From Massilia sp. R2A-15 (GTDB lineage Bacteria; Pseudomonadota; Gammaproteobacteria; Burkholderiales; Burkholderiaceae_D): a DNA stretch of 64,000 bases. A program made the position numbers and the translations under genes. Location of the stretch: assembly GCF_030704305.1 (NCBI RefSeq), contig NZ_CP131935.1:2108001-2172000 (forward strand), given 5' to 3'. The notes under the pieces are model-generated. The model did not search any database, had not been told where the DNA came from, and saw only the letters and a list, made by a program, of their open reading frames with translations. Every line of letters starts with the position of its first letter. Position 1 is the stretch's first letter. Below are positions 9,001 to 20,308 of this stretch, piece by piece.

Positions 9001-9495
9001 GTCAGCGCGCGCCAGCTGCGCCAGCCGCGCTTCGTCGAAGAAGTGTTCGATGTGCTCGAACGCGCCGGCGCCGCGCCGAAAGGGCTGAAGATCGAGATCA
9101 CCGAAAGCCTGCTGGTCGACGATACCGAAACGACGATCGAGACCATGCACCGCCTGAAGGCGCGCGGCGTGTGCTTCTCGCTCGACGATTTCGGCACCGG
9201 CTATTCCTCGCTCAGCTACCTCAAGCGCCTGCCGCTCGACCAGCTCAAGATCGACCGTTCCTTCATCAGCGACGTGATGAGCGACACCAGCGACGCGGCG
9301 ATCACCCGCACCATTTTCGCGCTGGGCCGCTGCCTCGACCTGGACGTCATCGCCGAAGGCGTCGAGTCCGAGGCGCAGCACCGCTTCCTGATGGAGCAAG
9401 GCTGCGACGCCTTCCAGGGCTACCTGTTCAGCCGCCCCGTCCCGGTCGACGAGTTCGAAGCGTTCGTGCGCAAAGCCCCGGGCGCGGCGTCTTGA
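6049..9495 (+). CDS. PAS/GAF-sensing GGDEF-EAL cyclic-di-GMP enzyme
   Basis: About 1148 residues if the start is ATG 6049; ATG 5977 in the same frame would add 24. Order: a PAS-like domain (about 15-120), a PAS (145-255), a GAF (265-430; YRMAWVGYAEHD), a second GAF-like region (440-580), a PAS (590-700; DHIQYWNKSAERMYGW), GGDEF (705-870) and EAL (880-1140). The cyclase signature RFGGDEFVILLE is intact. The phosphodiesterase signatures EALIRW and DDFGTGYSSLSYLKRL are intact as well. The RxxD inhibitory site five residues before GGDEF is not conserved (FEID), so product inhibition through that site is unlikely. No membrane segments are seen. The protein could make or degrade cyclic-di-GMP; the net direction cannot be told from sequence. 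It is divergent from the double kinase. Confidence 0.92.
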   Translation: MTPPSPEDARTLHSERAAPYFAGWEVDLPARTTWWSPQALALLELPAGAAPGVDAAIAMTVAESRAAMRDLFERCARDGDPWDTTVEMTTAGGRRIRVESSGRALRLPDGQIVRIQVAWREAAPHAHGEDDPARLVARLAKALDTMSEAFLTMDTALRFTYLNPEAEALLRRSRGELLGKLAWEAFPGAIGGPSYREYSRALRERRVTTFEEYYAPLRTWFEVRCYPIEDGLAVYFHDINERKEARLALKQAHRALQMLSRCNHVVAHAAREPDLIAEVCRIAVDVGGYRMAWVGYAEHDAAKSISIAAHAGHPDDVACLRRLPLGWSGQDESGRGPAGVAIRSGDPVIVEDMAQDFRFAPSLAAEAVCGHGGAVYLPLKNGGRPFGLLVLYTGDVAESDTDEARLLQELADNLAFGITAVRMRQEQQKLQAAFTKMAASVSTTGGEHFFEQLAGTMAEAVGADGGVIARLLPGEPLMARSVIAVIDGVRVPDFKYVVADAPCQMALEREHIFIPDAANELFPGSPPDAVGARAYGGWRLRDSSGRLLGIAFVLFRRPINRSEFVTSTLRIFAARAAAELERQDADASLRTQASLLDKAQDAIIVRDLDDHIQYWNKSAERMYGWTSEEVMGRKVDMMLLDEPEKFRAVKDILLQTGHWNGETTRMCKDGSALTVQVALSLIAGDDGKPEGILAINTDITARKAAEREIERLAFYDPVTSLPNRLLLLDRLQHALTVAARTGAMGALLFIDLDHFKTINDTLGHEKGDQLLQQVGQRLRECVFEIDTVARFGGDEFVILLENLSKQPAEAATIARQVCERIARACAEPVTFDGFARHTTASIGVTLFDNRASAPSELLKQADLAMYEVKAAGRNGVRFFDPAMQTVVSARAALEADLREGLHNGEFLLHYQPQLDRAGAVTGAEALIRWNNARRGMVSPVAFIPIAEETGLILPLGRWVLEQACAQLARWAADPQLRRLTISVNVSARQLRQPRFVEEVFDVLERAGAAPKGLKIEITESLLVDDTETTIETMHRLKARGVCFSLDDFGTGYSSLSYLKRLPLDQLKIDRSFISDVMSDTSDAAITRTIFALGRCLDLDVIAEGVESEAQHRFLMEQGCDAFQGYLFSRPVPVDEFEAFVRKAPGAAS

Positions 9496-9574
9496 CATCC
9501 TCACATCGCGCTTTACTTACAGGCAACAACTCGCTATCCTCGCATTTTCGCTCCAGCTACCAATCGCATACCAG

Positions 9575-11803
9575 ATGATTCGCCGAAACAACGCGTTCCT
9601 GCCCTTCCCTCTCACCCTGCTGTCCGCTGCCCTGCTTGCCGCCGTCCCGGCATTGGCCCAGACCACGCCCCCGCCGCCAAAGCCGGTGAGCAAGGAAGCG
9701 CCGCCCGCCGAGGGCCCGGTGGCCACCGTCACCGTCGCCGCCAGCCGGCCGTCGAACCAGATCGACCGCCAGGTGTACGACACCAAGTCCGACCTCGGTT
9801 CGTCCAACAACTCGGCTGCGGACGCGCTCAACAACATCCCCTCGGTCACCGTGGACCCGGACGGCACGGTGCTGCTGCGCGGCAGCGCCCATGTCCAGAT
9901 CCTGATCGACGGCAAGCCGTCGGCCATGCTGCAGGGCGATAACCGCGGCCCGACGCTGGCCTCGATGCCGGCCGAGGACATCGAGTCGATCGAGGTGATC
10001 AACAATCCCGGCGCGCAGTTCGGCAACGAAGCGGGCGGCGGGCCGATCCTGAACATCATCATGAAGCGCACCCGCAAGCCGGGCGGCCTGGGCTCGTTCA
10101 ACGCGAACGCCGGCCAGGCCGGCCGCTACAACGCCTCGAGCGGCGGCACCTACAACTCCGGCCGCTTCGGCGTCCAGGGCAGCGCCTACTTCCGCCACGA
10201 CGGCCGCAACAGCTGGGGCGACGCCGAGCGCCTGCGCATCGTGCCGTCGACGGGCGTGTTCAACCGCAGCCGCCAGTTGTCGGAGTCGAGCGGCCTGACC
10301 GACGCCGCCGGCGTCAACAGCACCGTCCATTACAACCTGGGCGACAAGGACACGCTGTCCGCCAGCGCCGGGTATGCGCGCAACTCGAACGGCCTGCACG
10401 CCCTCGACCGCTACACCAGCTTCGGCACCGACGACATCGCCGACAGCGACTACCAGCGCACCACGCGCCGCGGCGGCGCCTCGGACAAGTACACCTGGGG
10501 CGCGCGGGTCGACCACAAGGGATACCAGCCGGGAGAGGTAATCAAGTTCGACCTGCGCGTGTCGTCGGCCATCAACGCCAGCGAGAATTCGTACGCGAAC
10601 ACGTACGTGCTGCGGCCCGCTGGCGCACGCGACAGTCAGGGCCGCCAGAACAACCGCACCGGCAACCGCATCGCCGATTTCACCACCGACCTGGAGCAGC
10701 CGGGCGAGCAAGGCATGCTCAAGGCGGGCTACAAGATCGCCACCAACAAGAGCAGCTTCGACACCCGCTACACGAACATCGACCCGCTGACCCAGGCCGA
10801 GAGTCTCAACCTGGTGCGCACCAACGAGTACGAACTCAATGAGACGACGCTGGCGCTGTACGGGTCGTACCAGATGCGGCTGAACGAGCGCTGGGGCGTG
10901 CTGGGCGGCCTGCGCGCCGAGTACACCAGCATGGACATCGCGCAGCGCACCAGCGGGTTTGACGCCAGCAACCATTACCTGAACGCGATTCCGAGCGCCT
11001 TCGTCAGCTACAAGGCCTCGGAGGACACCAACATCCGCTTCAGCTACGCACACCGGATTCGCCGTCCGGGCGCCGGCGACCTCAATCCCTTCGTGGTGTA
11101 CCGCGACGAGTTCAATGTCTCGTCGGGCAATCCGGCCCTGAAGCCGAGTCAGACCGATTCGTTCGAACTGGGTTACGAGACCCGCTTCGGCCAGCTCGAC
11201 GCCAACCTGCGCGGCTACTTCCGCCGCAACAGCGACCTGATCTCCGAGCGCAAGGTATTCATCAGCGATACCGTGCTGCTGACCACGCGCGACAATGCCG
11301 GCAGCAACCATGCCGGCGGACTGGAATTCACCCTCAGCGGCAAGCTGCTGCCCACGCTGACCATCAACACCAGCGGCAACCTGGCCTACACCGAGCAGCG
11401 CATCGCCACCATCACGCCCGGCGTGTACACGATGCGCAGCGCCGAATCGCTCACGGCGCGGGCGCGCGTGAACTGGACCGTCACGGAGCAGGACAAGCTG
11501 CAGGTGGCCGTCACCGCGGTCGGCCGGGCGCTGCTGGGACAAGGCTATCGCCAGCCGTATTCCAACACCTCGGTCAACTACCGGCACGCGATTTCGCCGA
11601 TGCTCGACGTGGTCTTCAACGTGAACGACCTGTTCAACACCAACCGCATCGAGACCGTCACCGACAACGACATCCTGAAGGAGACCAATGTGCGGCACTA
11701 CGATGGGCGGCTCATGTATCTCGGGCTGTCGTACCGGTTCGGCGGCGTGACGGGCATGCGGCGCGGGCCGGGCGGCATGGGCCAGGGACCGCGCGGAGGC
11801 TGA
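9575..11803 (+). CDS. TonB-dependent outer membrane receptor
   Basis: 742 residues. A signal peptide (about 1-29) ends at PALAQ, followed by a Pro-rich spacer. A plug domain (about 50-165) carries ALNNIPSVTVDPDG, IDGKPS and IESIEVINNPGAQF. The rest is a beta-barrel rich in alternating aromatic/polar strands, with SYAHRIRRPGAGDLNPF and GNPALKPSQTDSFELGY, both typical of this superfamily. Such receptors import siderophores, sugars or peptides using TonB energy. The protein ends in a Gly/Arg-rich tail (FGGVTGMRRGPGGMGQGPRGG) after the last strand rather than the usual terminal aromatic residue, which is unusual. No sigma/anti-sigma pair or hydrolase flanks it, so the substrate is unknown. The start ATG has no clear ribosome binding site. 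Confidence 0.9.
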   Translation: MIRRNNAFLPFPLTLLSAALLAAVPALAQTTPPPPKPVSKEAPPAEGPVATVTVAASRPSNQIDRQVYDTKSDLGSSNNSAADALNNIPSVTVDPDGTVLLRGSAHVQILIDGKPSAMLQGDNRGPTLASMPAEDIESIEVINNPGAQFGNEAGGGPILNIIMKRTRKPGGLGSFNANAGQAGRYNASSGGTYNSGRFGVQGSAYFRHDGRNSWGDAERLRIVPSTGVFNRSRQLSESSGLTDAAGVNSTVHYNLGDKDTLSASAGYARNSNGLHALDRYTSFGTDDIADSDYQRTTRRGGASDKYTWGARVDHKGYQPGEVIKFDLRVSSAINASENSYANTYVLRPAGARDSQGRQNNRTGNRIADFTTDLEQPGEQGMLKAGYKIATNKSSFDTRYTNIDPLTQAESLNLVRTNEYELNETTLALYGSYQMRLNERWGVLGGLRAEYTSMDIAQRTSGFDASNHYLNAIPSAFVSYKASEDTNIRFSYAHRIRRPGAGDLNPFVVYRDEFNVSSGNPALKPSQTDSFELGYETRFGQLDANLRGYFRRNSDLISERKVFISDTVLLTTRDNAGSNHAGGLEFTLSGKLLPTLTINTSGNLAYTEQRIATITPGVYTMRSAESLTARARVNWTVTEQDKLQVAVTAVGRALLGQGYRQPYSNTSVNYRHAISPMLDVVFNVNDLFNTNRIETVTDNDILKETNVRHYDGRLMYLGLSYRFGGVTGMRRGPGGMGQGPRGG

Positions 11804-11818
11804 TGCCAGGCGCGCCCC

Positions 11819-12406
11819 TCACGGGCCGGGATTCGGATTGTCCGGCAACGACGGAATCGCCCGCAGGTACTCGTAGATGGCGTTGAGGTCGCGGTCGGTT
11901 TTTTTGCCGAACACTGGCCAGGGCATTACTTGCACGATTTGTCCCGGCGGATCTTTTGGATTATGTCCGGTACGCAGCATCTGAATAAACTCGGCGCGCG
12001 TCAATCCCGCGGGCTTTCCGGCGTAGTCGGGGGTGATGTTGGCCGACGTGATGGTCGGACCGAACTGGCGCCCGCCCGACAGGTACTGGTTGGCGTTGAT
12101 CACCTCGGGCTGACCGAGGAAGGGATCGCCGCCTGGCGCATAGGTGGGATGGCTGTGGCAATCGATGCAGCCGCTGGTATTGACGATGTAGCTGCCAAGG
12201 CCGACCAGCGCGCGGTTCTTGCCCATCAGGTTCAGCTTGACGCCGGGCGGGACGATCTCAAATCCGCGCCGGATCTGGCTTTCGTGGCCATTGCCGTCCC
12301 AACGGTCGTCGTGCCGGTCGTCGTGGGCCGAGACGGCCAGTGAAAACACTGCAGCGATTGCGCCGGCCAGCACGGACAATGTGCGAAGTGGGGTTAGCTT
12401 GTTCAT
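11819..12406 (-). CDS. Secreted mono-heme cytochrome c
   Basis: 195 residues. It has a signal peptide (about 1-27, ending SLAVSA), then a His/Asp-rich stretch HDDRHDDRWDGNGHE at the mature N-terminus that might bind metal. The single heme motif is CIDCH, and the likely axial Met lies in VQVMPWPVFG. NAIYEYLRAIPSLP is the final helix of class I cytochromes. It should carry electrons in the periplasm. ATG is preceded by AAGGGATC. It ends 15 bases from the convergent TonB receptor. No oxidoreductase partner is adjacent, so the electron donor and acceptor are unknown. Confidence 0.88.
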   Translation of the reverse strand: MNKLTPLRTLSVLAGAIAAVFSLAVSAHDDRHDDRWDGNGHESQIRRGFEIVPPGVKLNLMGKNRALVGLGSYIVNTSGCIDCHSHPTYAPGGDPFLGQPEVINANQYLSGGRQFGPTITSANITPDYAGKPAGLTRAEFIQMLRTGHNPKDPPGQIVQVMPWPVFGKKTDRDLNAIYEYLRAIPSLPDNPNPGP

Positions 12407-12514
12407 GTTATTGATCCCTTCGAGTCAAACTGTTGACTCTCCTTGGACAGCCCGATGGCGAATAGGTTCGCGCCGCCATCGAAGCTGGTGTGCAGCATGC
12501 GCTGTGCGCTGCGC

Positions 12515-13432
12515 TCAGCGGTGCTGCTCGAGCGCCGGTCGATTCCAGCGGCCCAGGTCGGCGGCAGCCTCGTAGGTGCTCTGCAAGAACTCGAGCAGCA
12601 TGGCGTCGGGCGATGCGGCCAGCCGCACTTCGTCATACGGCAGTACGAATTCGCCGAACGTCTCCTCGTAGTACGCTTTGTCCGGCCGCACCTTCACATT
12701 CTTGAAGCCGGGCGGCGCGGGATAAGCGTAGGCGTAAAACAGCGACATTGGCAGCGCGTCGCTGCCGGGCCAGAAGCCGCTGCTGGACACCTCCTGCGAA
12801 TATGCCTCACGCGTCACCCAGTCCGGGCAATTCGGCACGCCGCCCGGATGTTCGGGCGCGCTCGCACCGGAGAACCGCGTGACGGCCAGGTCGAAACTGC
12901 CCCAGAACAAATGCACCGGGCTGCACTTGCCGATAAAGCGCGCGCGGAATTGCTTCATCACGCGATCGGCCTGCACCAGCAGGCGCCAGTAGCGCCCCGA
13001 GTATTCGGGATCATAGGCTGCGTGCGTTTCGTCCTGGGTGAACGGGATCGGGCCCGGCACTTCGTTTGGCGCGCCATGTATCTGGACAGTCAGACCGAGA
13101 TCGTTCATGTGCGCGAACAACTCACGGTAGAAATCGGCGACCGACCGCGGCCGAAGCTCCAGCGTCCTCGTCATGCCATCGCTGACCCGGATGTGCACGC
13201 GGTGATCGATGAAGTCGAATTCGATGTCGAAGCTGCGGTCGTTGTAAGGTATGGCCGAAGTGGTGATGCCGCGCGCCGTCACATAAAAGGTCGCGTGCCA
13301 GGAGTGATTCAGCCAGGGCGACTGGCGCAGTCGTATCTTCCCGACGATCTGGCACCACCGGTGCAGTGTCGCACAGGTGTCTTTCCAGTCGTTGTACTGC
13401 AATTCGGGCCAGATGGGAGTCATACGACTCAT
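12515..13432 (-). CDS. DUF5996 family protein
   Basis: 305 residues matching what I know of the DUF5996 family: WPELQYNDWKDTCATLHRW at the start, IRLRQSPWLNHSWHATFYV, FDIEFDFIDHRVHI, and LVQADRVMKQFRARFIGKCS then HLFWGSFDLAVTRFSG. No enzyme activity is known to me for the family. Conserved His, Trp and Asp residues suggest a ligand or substrate pocket. There is no signal peptide, so it is cytosolic. An alternative ATG lies three codons in (13423); neither has a clear ribosome binding site. It lies downstream of pncB on the same strand with a 22-base gap, so it may be co-transcribed. Confidence 0.8.
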   Translation of the reverse strand: MSRMTPIWPELQYNDWKDTCATLHRWCQIVGKIRLRQSPWLNHSWHATFYVTARGITTSAIPYNDRSFDIEFDFIDHRVHIRVSDGMTRTLELRPRSVADFYRELFAHMNDLGLTVQIHGAPNEVPGPIPFTQDETHAAYDPEYSGRYWRLLVQADRVMKQFRARFIGKCSPVHLFWGSFDLAVTRFSGASAPEHPGGVPNCPDWVTREAYSQEVSSSGFWPGSDALPMSLFYAYAYPAPPGFKNVKVRPDKAYYEETFGEFVLPYDEVRLAASPDAMLLEFLQSTYEAAADLGRWNRPALEQHR

Positions 13433-13454
13433 TATAGGAACAACGGCGGCGCAT

Positions 13455-14639
13455 TCAACGTTGATTGAACACCTGTCTCAGGTAAGCCAGGAAAGTCTCG
13501 TCGGTGCACATCGTCTTGCCCGGCGAATCGGACAGCTTGGCGACCGGCTGGCCGTTGCAGGACACCAGCTTCATCACGATGTTGAGCGGCTCGATGCCCA
13601 TGTCGTTGGACAGGTTGGTGCCGATGCCGAAGCCGGTCTGTGTGCGGTCGGCAAAGTGACGGTACAGCGCGAACGCCTTCGGCACGTCGAGCCCGTCGGA
13701 AAACACCAGGCGCCGCGTGTGCGCGTCCAGGCGCAGCTTCGCGTAATGGGCCAGCGCCTTCTCGCCCCATTCGACCGGATCGCCCGAGTCGTGGCGCAGG
13801 CCGTCGAAGAGCTTGGCGAAATACAGGTCGAAATCGGCCAGGAAGGCGTCCATGCCGACCACGTCGGTGAGCGCCGTGCCCAGGTCGCCCCGGTACTCCT
13901 GCACCCAATCTTCCAGCGCGGCCTTCTGGAAGTCGCGCAGGCGCACGCCGAACGACTGGAAGCTTTGCAGGTATTCGTGCGCCATCGTCCCGATCGGCAC
14001 AAGCTGGTATTTCATCGCGAACCAGACGTTCGAGGTGCCCTTGAAGTATTGCGGCGCCTCGCGCGCCAGGGTTGCGACGACCTCCTCGTGCCAGGCGCCG
14101 GAGAAGCGGCGGCGCACGCCGAAGTCGAAGAATTCGAACGGATGGCGGCGCCGGTCCTGTGCGCCCAGCGTGTTGATCAGATCGATCTTCGCTGCCAGGC
14201 GCTTGCGGCCCTCGGCCAATGCGGCGGCTTGGTCGAAGCGCCGGAAGTACAGCTCGTTGACGATATACAGCACGTAAATCTCGAAGCCCATCACGTGCAC
14301 CTGCGGGCCGGCGGCGCGGATCGTCAGGGTGTCGCCTTCCGTATCGACGGTGACGAAGTGGCGCTGGAAGCGGAACACGGTCAGGAAATCCGCAAAGTCA
14401 CCCTTGATGAATCGAAGGCGGCGCAAATAAGCGACCTCGTCTGGCTGGAACGAAAGGGAGCAGAGGTGATCGAGTTCGCGCTCCACGTCCTGCTTCAGTT
14501 CTGCCAGCGGATACGCCGGCTTGTTGCGGCAAGCAAAGACGTATTCTGACTGCGTGGCGGGATGCCGATGCAGCAGCGCCTGCCACATCGTGAACTTGTA
14601 GAGGTCGGTTTCGAGCAGACTGTGGACGATTGGCTTCAT
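13455..14639 (-). CDS. pncB: Nicotinate phosphoribosyltransferase
   Basis: 394 residues, the usual length. It converts nicotinate and PRPP to nicotinate mononucleotide in NAD salvage, in the cytosol. The N-terminus reads [20 protein letters not shown], and [14 protein letters not shown] and [12 protein letters not shown] are family-typical. [12 protein letters not shown] contains the His that is phosphorylated during ATP-coupled turnover. [13 protein letters not shown] is the phosphate-binding loop near the end. The frame is open further upstream, but ATG 14639 matches the family N-terminus. It is divergent from the bkd operon, with a 175-base shared upstream region. Confidence 0.96.
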   Translation of the reverse strand: MKPIVHSLLETDLYKFTMWQALLHRHPATQSEYVFACRNKPAYPLAELKQDVERELDHLCSLSFQPDEVAYLRRLRFIKGDFADFLTVFRFQRHFVTVDTEGDTLTIRAAGPQVHVMGFEIYVLYIVNELYFRRFDQAAALAEGRKRLAAKIDLINTLGAQDRRRHPFEFFDFGVRRRFSGAWHEEVVATLAREAPQYFKGTSNVWFAMKYQLVPIGTMAHEYLQSFQSFGVRLRDFQKAALEDWVQEYRGDLGTALTDVVGMDAFLADFDLYFAKLFDGLRHDSGDPVEWGEKALAHYAKLRLDAHTRRLVFSDGLDVPKAFALYRHFADRTQTGFGIGTNLSNDMGIEPLNIVMKLVSCNGQPVAKLSDSPGKTMCTDETFLAYLRQVFNQR

Positions 14640-14683
14640 TTCCCGATTGTATGTCAATCGCTGAAATACGCACGCCACACACC

Positions 14684-14710
14684 TGGGTCTGCCCCCGCGG
14701 GTCAGCCCCC
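14684..14710. repeat. Decayed copy of the 27-nt intergenic palindrome (possible)
   Basis: A 27-base segment starting TGGGTCTG, with a CCCGCGG centre and ending CCCC. It lines up at about 19 of 27 positions with the reverse complement of the GGGGTCAGGTCC palindrome found intact further right. It lies between the divergent pncB and bkdA1 genes. It could be a degraded copy or a related repeat subfamily. Confidence 0.35.
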
Positions 14711-14733
14711 TTCCCTGCTGCACTGCACGATAA

Positions 14734-17087
<2,354 letters not shown>

Positions 17088-17089
17088 CG

Positions 17090-18403
17090 ATGGGTGTTCA
17101 TGTCATCAAGATGCCCGATCTGGGCGAAGGCATTGCGGAAGTCGAAGTGGTCGAATGGCGCGTCAAGCCAGGCGATAAGGTGGTCGAGGACCAGGTGCTG
17201 GCCGACGTCATGACCGACAAGGCGACCGTTGAGATTCCTTCGCCGGTGCACGGTACCGTGACCACGCTGGGCTGCGAAATCGGCCAGGCGCTGTCGGTGG
17301 GCGCCGCGCTGATCACGCTCGAAGTAGAAGGCGAAGGCAATGCGGCCACCATGAAGGCGCCGCCGGCCTCGCGCCAGCAGGCGCCCGCGGCGGCGCCCGC
17401 TGCGGCGTCCGCTGCGGCTGCCGCTCCGGCGCCAAAACCGGCGCCCGCGCCTGAACCAGTGGCGAAGGCCGCGCCCGCACCCGCGCCAGTTGCGGCAAAG
17501 GTCGTGTCGCTGCGGGCGGAAGGCGAAAAGCCCTTGGCCGCCCCCGCGGTGCGCCAGCGCGCCTGGGACCTCGGCGTTGAACTTCAGTTCGTGCATGGCA
17601 GCGGTCCCGCCGGACGCATCACCCACGCCGACCTCGACGCTTTCGTGGCGCGCGGCCCCGCGCGCCCTGCCGGCGGCGGCAATGACGATCGTTATGCGCA
17701 GCGCGACGGCGAGCACGCCGTGCCGGTCATCGGCCTGCGTCGCAAGATCGCCGAGAAAATGCAGGACGCCAAGCGCCGCATTCCGCACTTCAGCTACGTC
17801 GAGGAAATCGACGTCACCGAAGTCGAAGCGCTGCGCAACCAGCTCAATGCGCGCTGGGGCAAGGAGCGCGGCAAGCTCACGCTGCTGCCGCTGCTGATGC
17901 GCGCCGTGGTGCTGGCCGCGCGCCAGTACCCGCAGGTCAATGCCCGCTTCGACGACGAGGCCGGCGTGGTCACCCGCTACGACGCGGTCCACATCGGCAT
18001 CGCCACGCAAACCGAGCCTGGCCTGATGGTGCCGGTGGTGCGCAATGCCGAAGCACGCGACCCGTGGTCCAGCGCCGCCGAAGTGCTGCGCCTGGCCGAA
18101 GCGGCGCGCGCCGGCAAGGCGCTGCGCGAGGAGCTGTCCGGCTCCACCATCACCATCACCAGCCTGGGCGCGCTGGGCGGCATCGTCACCACGCCGGTCA
18201 TCAATTCGCCGGAAGTGGCCATCGTCGGCGTCAACCGCATGGTCGAACGGCCGATGATCCGGGACGGCCTGGTCGTCGCGCGCAAGATGATGAACCTGTC
18301 GTCGTCGTTCGACCACCGCGTCGTCGACGGCATGGTGGCGGCGCAGTTCGTGCAAGCCATCCGGGGCTACCTGGAATGCCCCGCCACCCTGTTCGTGGAG
18401 TAA
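17090..18403 (+). CDS. bkdB: Dihydrolipoyllysine acyltransferase (E2) of the branched-chain complex
   Basis: 437 residues. One lipoyl domain (about 1-80) carries the lipoylated Lys in MTDKATVEIPSP. An Ala/Pro-rich flexible linker (about 87-140) follows, then a peripheral subunit-binding domain (about 145-190; GPAGRITHADLDAF). The catalytic acyltransferase domain has RIPHFSYVEEIDVTEVEAL and the active-site DHRVVDG near the end. It passes the acyl group from E1 to CoA and forms the core of the complex. The gene starts two bases after bkdA2 stops. All key residues are present. Confidence 0.96.
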   Translation: MGVHVIKMPDLGEGIAEVEVVEWRVKPGDKVVEDQVLADVMTDKATVEIPSPVHGTVTTLGCEIGQALSVGAALITLEVEGEGNAATMKAPPASRQQAPAAAPAAASAAAAAPAPKPAPAPEPVAKAAPAPAPVAAKVVSLRAEGEKPLAAPAVRQRAWDLGVELQFVHGSGPAGRITHADLDAFVARGPARPAGGGNDDRYAQRDGEHAVPVIGLRRKIAEKMQDAKRRIPHFSYVEEIDVTEVEALRNQLNARWGKERGKLTLLPLLMRAVVLAARQYPQVNARFDDEAGVVTRYDAVHIGIATQTEPGLMVPVVRNAEARDPWSSAAEVLRLAEAARAGKALREELSGSTITITSLGALGGIVTTPVINSPEVAIVGVNRMVERPMIRDGLVVARKMMNLSSSFDHRVVDGMVAAQFVQAIRGYLECPATLFVE

Positions 18404-18406
18404 GCG

Positions 18407-19807
18407 ATGCAATCGACACACACTACGCTGCTGGTTATCGGCGGCGGTCCCGGCGGCTACGTCGCGGCGATCCGCGCCGGCCAGCTGGGCATCCCGACCA
18501 TCCTGGTCGAAGGCGAGCGCCTAGGCGGCACCTGCCTGAACATCGGCTGCATTCCATCGAAGGCGCTGATCCACGCCGCCGAAGAATTCGAGAAGGTACG
18601 CCACTACGCCGACGGCTCGCCGCTCGGGATCATCGCCAACGCGCCGCGCATCGACCTGGCGCGCACGGTGCAATGGAAGGACGGCATCGTCAAGCGACTG
18701 ACCGGCGGCGTCGGCGCGCTGCTGAAGAAGAACGGCGTGCAGGTGGTGAACGGGTGGGCCCGCATCATCGACGGCAAGACCGTCGACGTGCAGCAGGCCG
18801 GGGACGCCGAGCCGCTGCGCATCGGCTGCGAACACCTGCTGCTGGCTGCCGGATCGCAGGCGGTCGAGCTGCCCTTCATGCCCTTCGGCGGCCCGGTCAT
18901 CTCCGCCACCGAAGCGCTGTCCCCGGCCACGCTGCCGGACCGGATGGTGGTGGTCGGCGCCGGCTACATCGGCCTCGAACTGGGCATCGCCTACCGCAAG
19001 CTGGGCGCCGAAGTGACCGTGGTCGAATCGATGGACCGCATCCTGCCGGCCTACGATGCCGAGCTGTCGCGCCCTGTCGGCGCTGCGCTCAAGCACCTCG
19101 GCATGGACATCCGCCTCGGCACCAGCGTGCTGGGGATGAACGACGCCGGGACCGCGGTCCGGGTCAAGGATGCCGGCGGCGCCGAGTCGGAGCTGGCGGC
19201 CGACCGCGTGCTGGTGGCGGTGGGACGGCGTCCGCGAACCGAAGGCTGGGGCCTCGAGAAGCTTCTGCTGGACATGAACGGCCGCGCGGTAAAGATCGAC
19301 GACCAGTGCCGCACCTCGATGCGCAATGTATGGGCGATCGGCGACCTGGCCGGCGAGCCGATGCTGGCGCACCGCGCGATGGCGCAGGGCGAGATGGTGG
19401 CCGACATCATCTCCGGCCGCAAGCGCCACTTCAAGCCGGCGGCGATTCCCGCAGTGTGCTTCACCGATCCCGAGATCGTGGTGGTCGGGATGACGCCGCA
19501 GGAAGCCGAGCAGGCGGGCCTGAGCTGCCTGGTCGCGAACTTCCCGTTCGCCGCCAACGGCCGCGCGATGACCATCGAGAGCACCGACGGCTTCGTGCGC
19601 GTGGTCGCGCGCAAGGACAATCACCTGATCGTCGGCTGGCAGGCGGTCGGGCGCGGGGTGTCGGAACTGAGCACGGCGTTCTCGCAGTCGATCGAACTGG
19701 GCGCCGTACTCGAAGACGTGGCCGGCACGATCCATGCGCACCCTACCCTGGGCGAAGCTGTCCAGGAAGCGGCGCTGCGCGCGCTGGGCCACGCCTTGCA
19801 TATTTGA
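18407..19807 (+). CDS. lpdA: Dihydrolipoyl dehydrogenase (E3)
   Basis: 466 residues. A flavoprotein that reoxidises dihydrolipoyl E2 and reduces NAD. The FAD-binding [17 protein letters not shown] and the redox disulfide [15 protein letters not shown] are present. The NAD-binding [10 protein letters not shown], the second FAD motif [13 protein letters not shown], and the C-terminal His/Glu pair in [14 protein letters not shown] complete the active site. Its place three bases after bkdB marks it as the E3 dedicated to the branched-chain complex rather than the housekeeping copy; that is inference from context. Confidence 0.96.
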   Translation: MQSTHTTLLVIGGGPGGYVAAIRAGQLGIPTILVEGERLGGTCLNIGCIPSKALIHAAEEFEKVRHYADGSPLGIIANAPRIDLARTVQWKDGIVKRLTGGVGALLKKNGVQVVNGWARIIDGKTVDVQQAGDAEPLRIGCEHLLLAAGSQAVELPFMPFGGPVISATEALSPATLPDRMVVVGAGYIGLELGIAYRKLGAEVTVVESMDRILPAYDAELSRPVGAALKHLGMDIRLGTSVLGMNDAGTAVRVKDAGGAESELAADRVLVAVGRRPRTEGWGLEKLLLDMNGRAVKIDDQCRTSMRNVWAIGDLAGEPMLAHRAMAQGEMVADIISGRKRHFKPAAIPAVCFTDPEIVVVGMTPQEAEQAGLSCLVANFPFAANGRAMTIESTDGFVRVVARKDNHLIVGWQAVGRGVSELSTAFSQSIELGAVLEDVAGTIHAHPTLGEAVQEAALRALGHALHI

Positions 19808-19827
19808 TTTTAGGACGAATCACAACG

Positions 19828-20304
19828 ATGTTGATGTTATCCCTGCTGCTTGCAGCGGTGGGCGCAATCGCCTTCTACGTCATAAAAAAGCCGGCCACTC
19901 GCCGGGAGGAAGAAAAGGATCCGGAACCCGACGAGTACCGCTACACCGAAGCGAAGGCGATCTGGGACAACTACGTCCCCGACTCGGGACAAGCGGACAC
20001 GGTGCAAGGGGAGCTGATACGAGCAGTCGGCAGGCTCCGCCAGGAAGCGATGCGGAACGGGAATGGCAACTGGGACGAAGGCTTCGAGATGCTGATCGAC
20101 TACCTCGAAAGGCATCTGACCGACCCCGCGGTGTACCCGGCCGCGACGATCGCGACGAGCAAGGAAACGCTGGCCCGGCTGCGCCAGGAGCAACAGCCCT
20201 ATCTGGAGTTCGATCTCTACGATCAGCTCGGTGAACGCATCGTCGAATACTTCTCGTTCTACGGGACCAGGCCGCACACGCACAATCCGCTGCTGCTTCG
20301 TTAA
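19828..20304 (+). CDS. Small membrane-anchored hypothetical protein
   Basis: 158 residues. ATG 19828 is preceded by TTAGGACGA. An N-terminal hydrophobic helix (about 2-20; MLMLSLLLAAVGAIAFYVI) is followed by KKPATRREEEKDPEPDE and a soluble helical domain rich in Glu, Arg and Tyr. The pattern is an N-terminal anchor with a cytosolic domain. I do not recognise the family. It lies 20 bases after lpdA on the same strand, so it may be read through from the bkd operon. It ends four bases from the convergent DUF2278 gene. Confidence 0.7.
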   Translation: MLMLSLLLAAVGAIAFYVIKKPATRREEEKDPEPDEYRYTEAKAIWDNYVPDSGQADTVQGELIRAVGRLRQEAMRNGNGNWDEGFEMLIDYLERHLTDPAVYPAATIATSKETLARLRQEQQPYLEFDLYDQLGERIVEYFSFYGTRPHTHNPLLLR

Positions 20305-20308
20305 CACA

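Noticed and set aside
6061..9504. Long leftward open frame (about 1147 codons) opposite the first GGDEF/EAL gene
   Set aside because: Low-complexity His/Ala/Arg/Gln composition, no motifs; the opposite strand has complete PAS, GAF, GGDEF and EAL domains.
18064..19827. Rightward frame running through bkdB and lpdA into the small membrane protein
   Set aside because: Out of phase with two well-supported enzymes; only the part from ATG 19828 has a ribosome binding site and a plausible protein.
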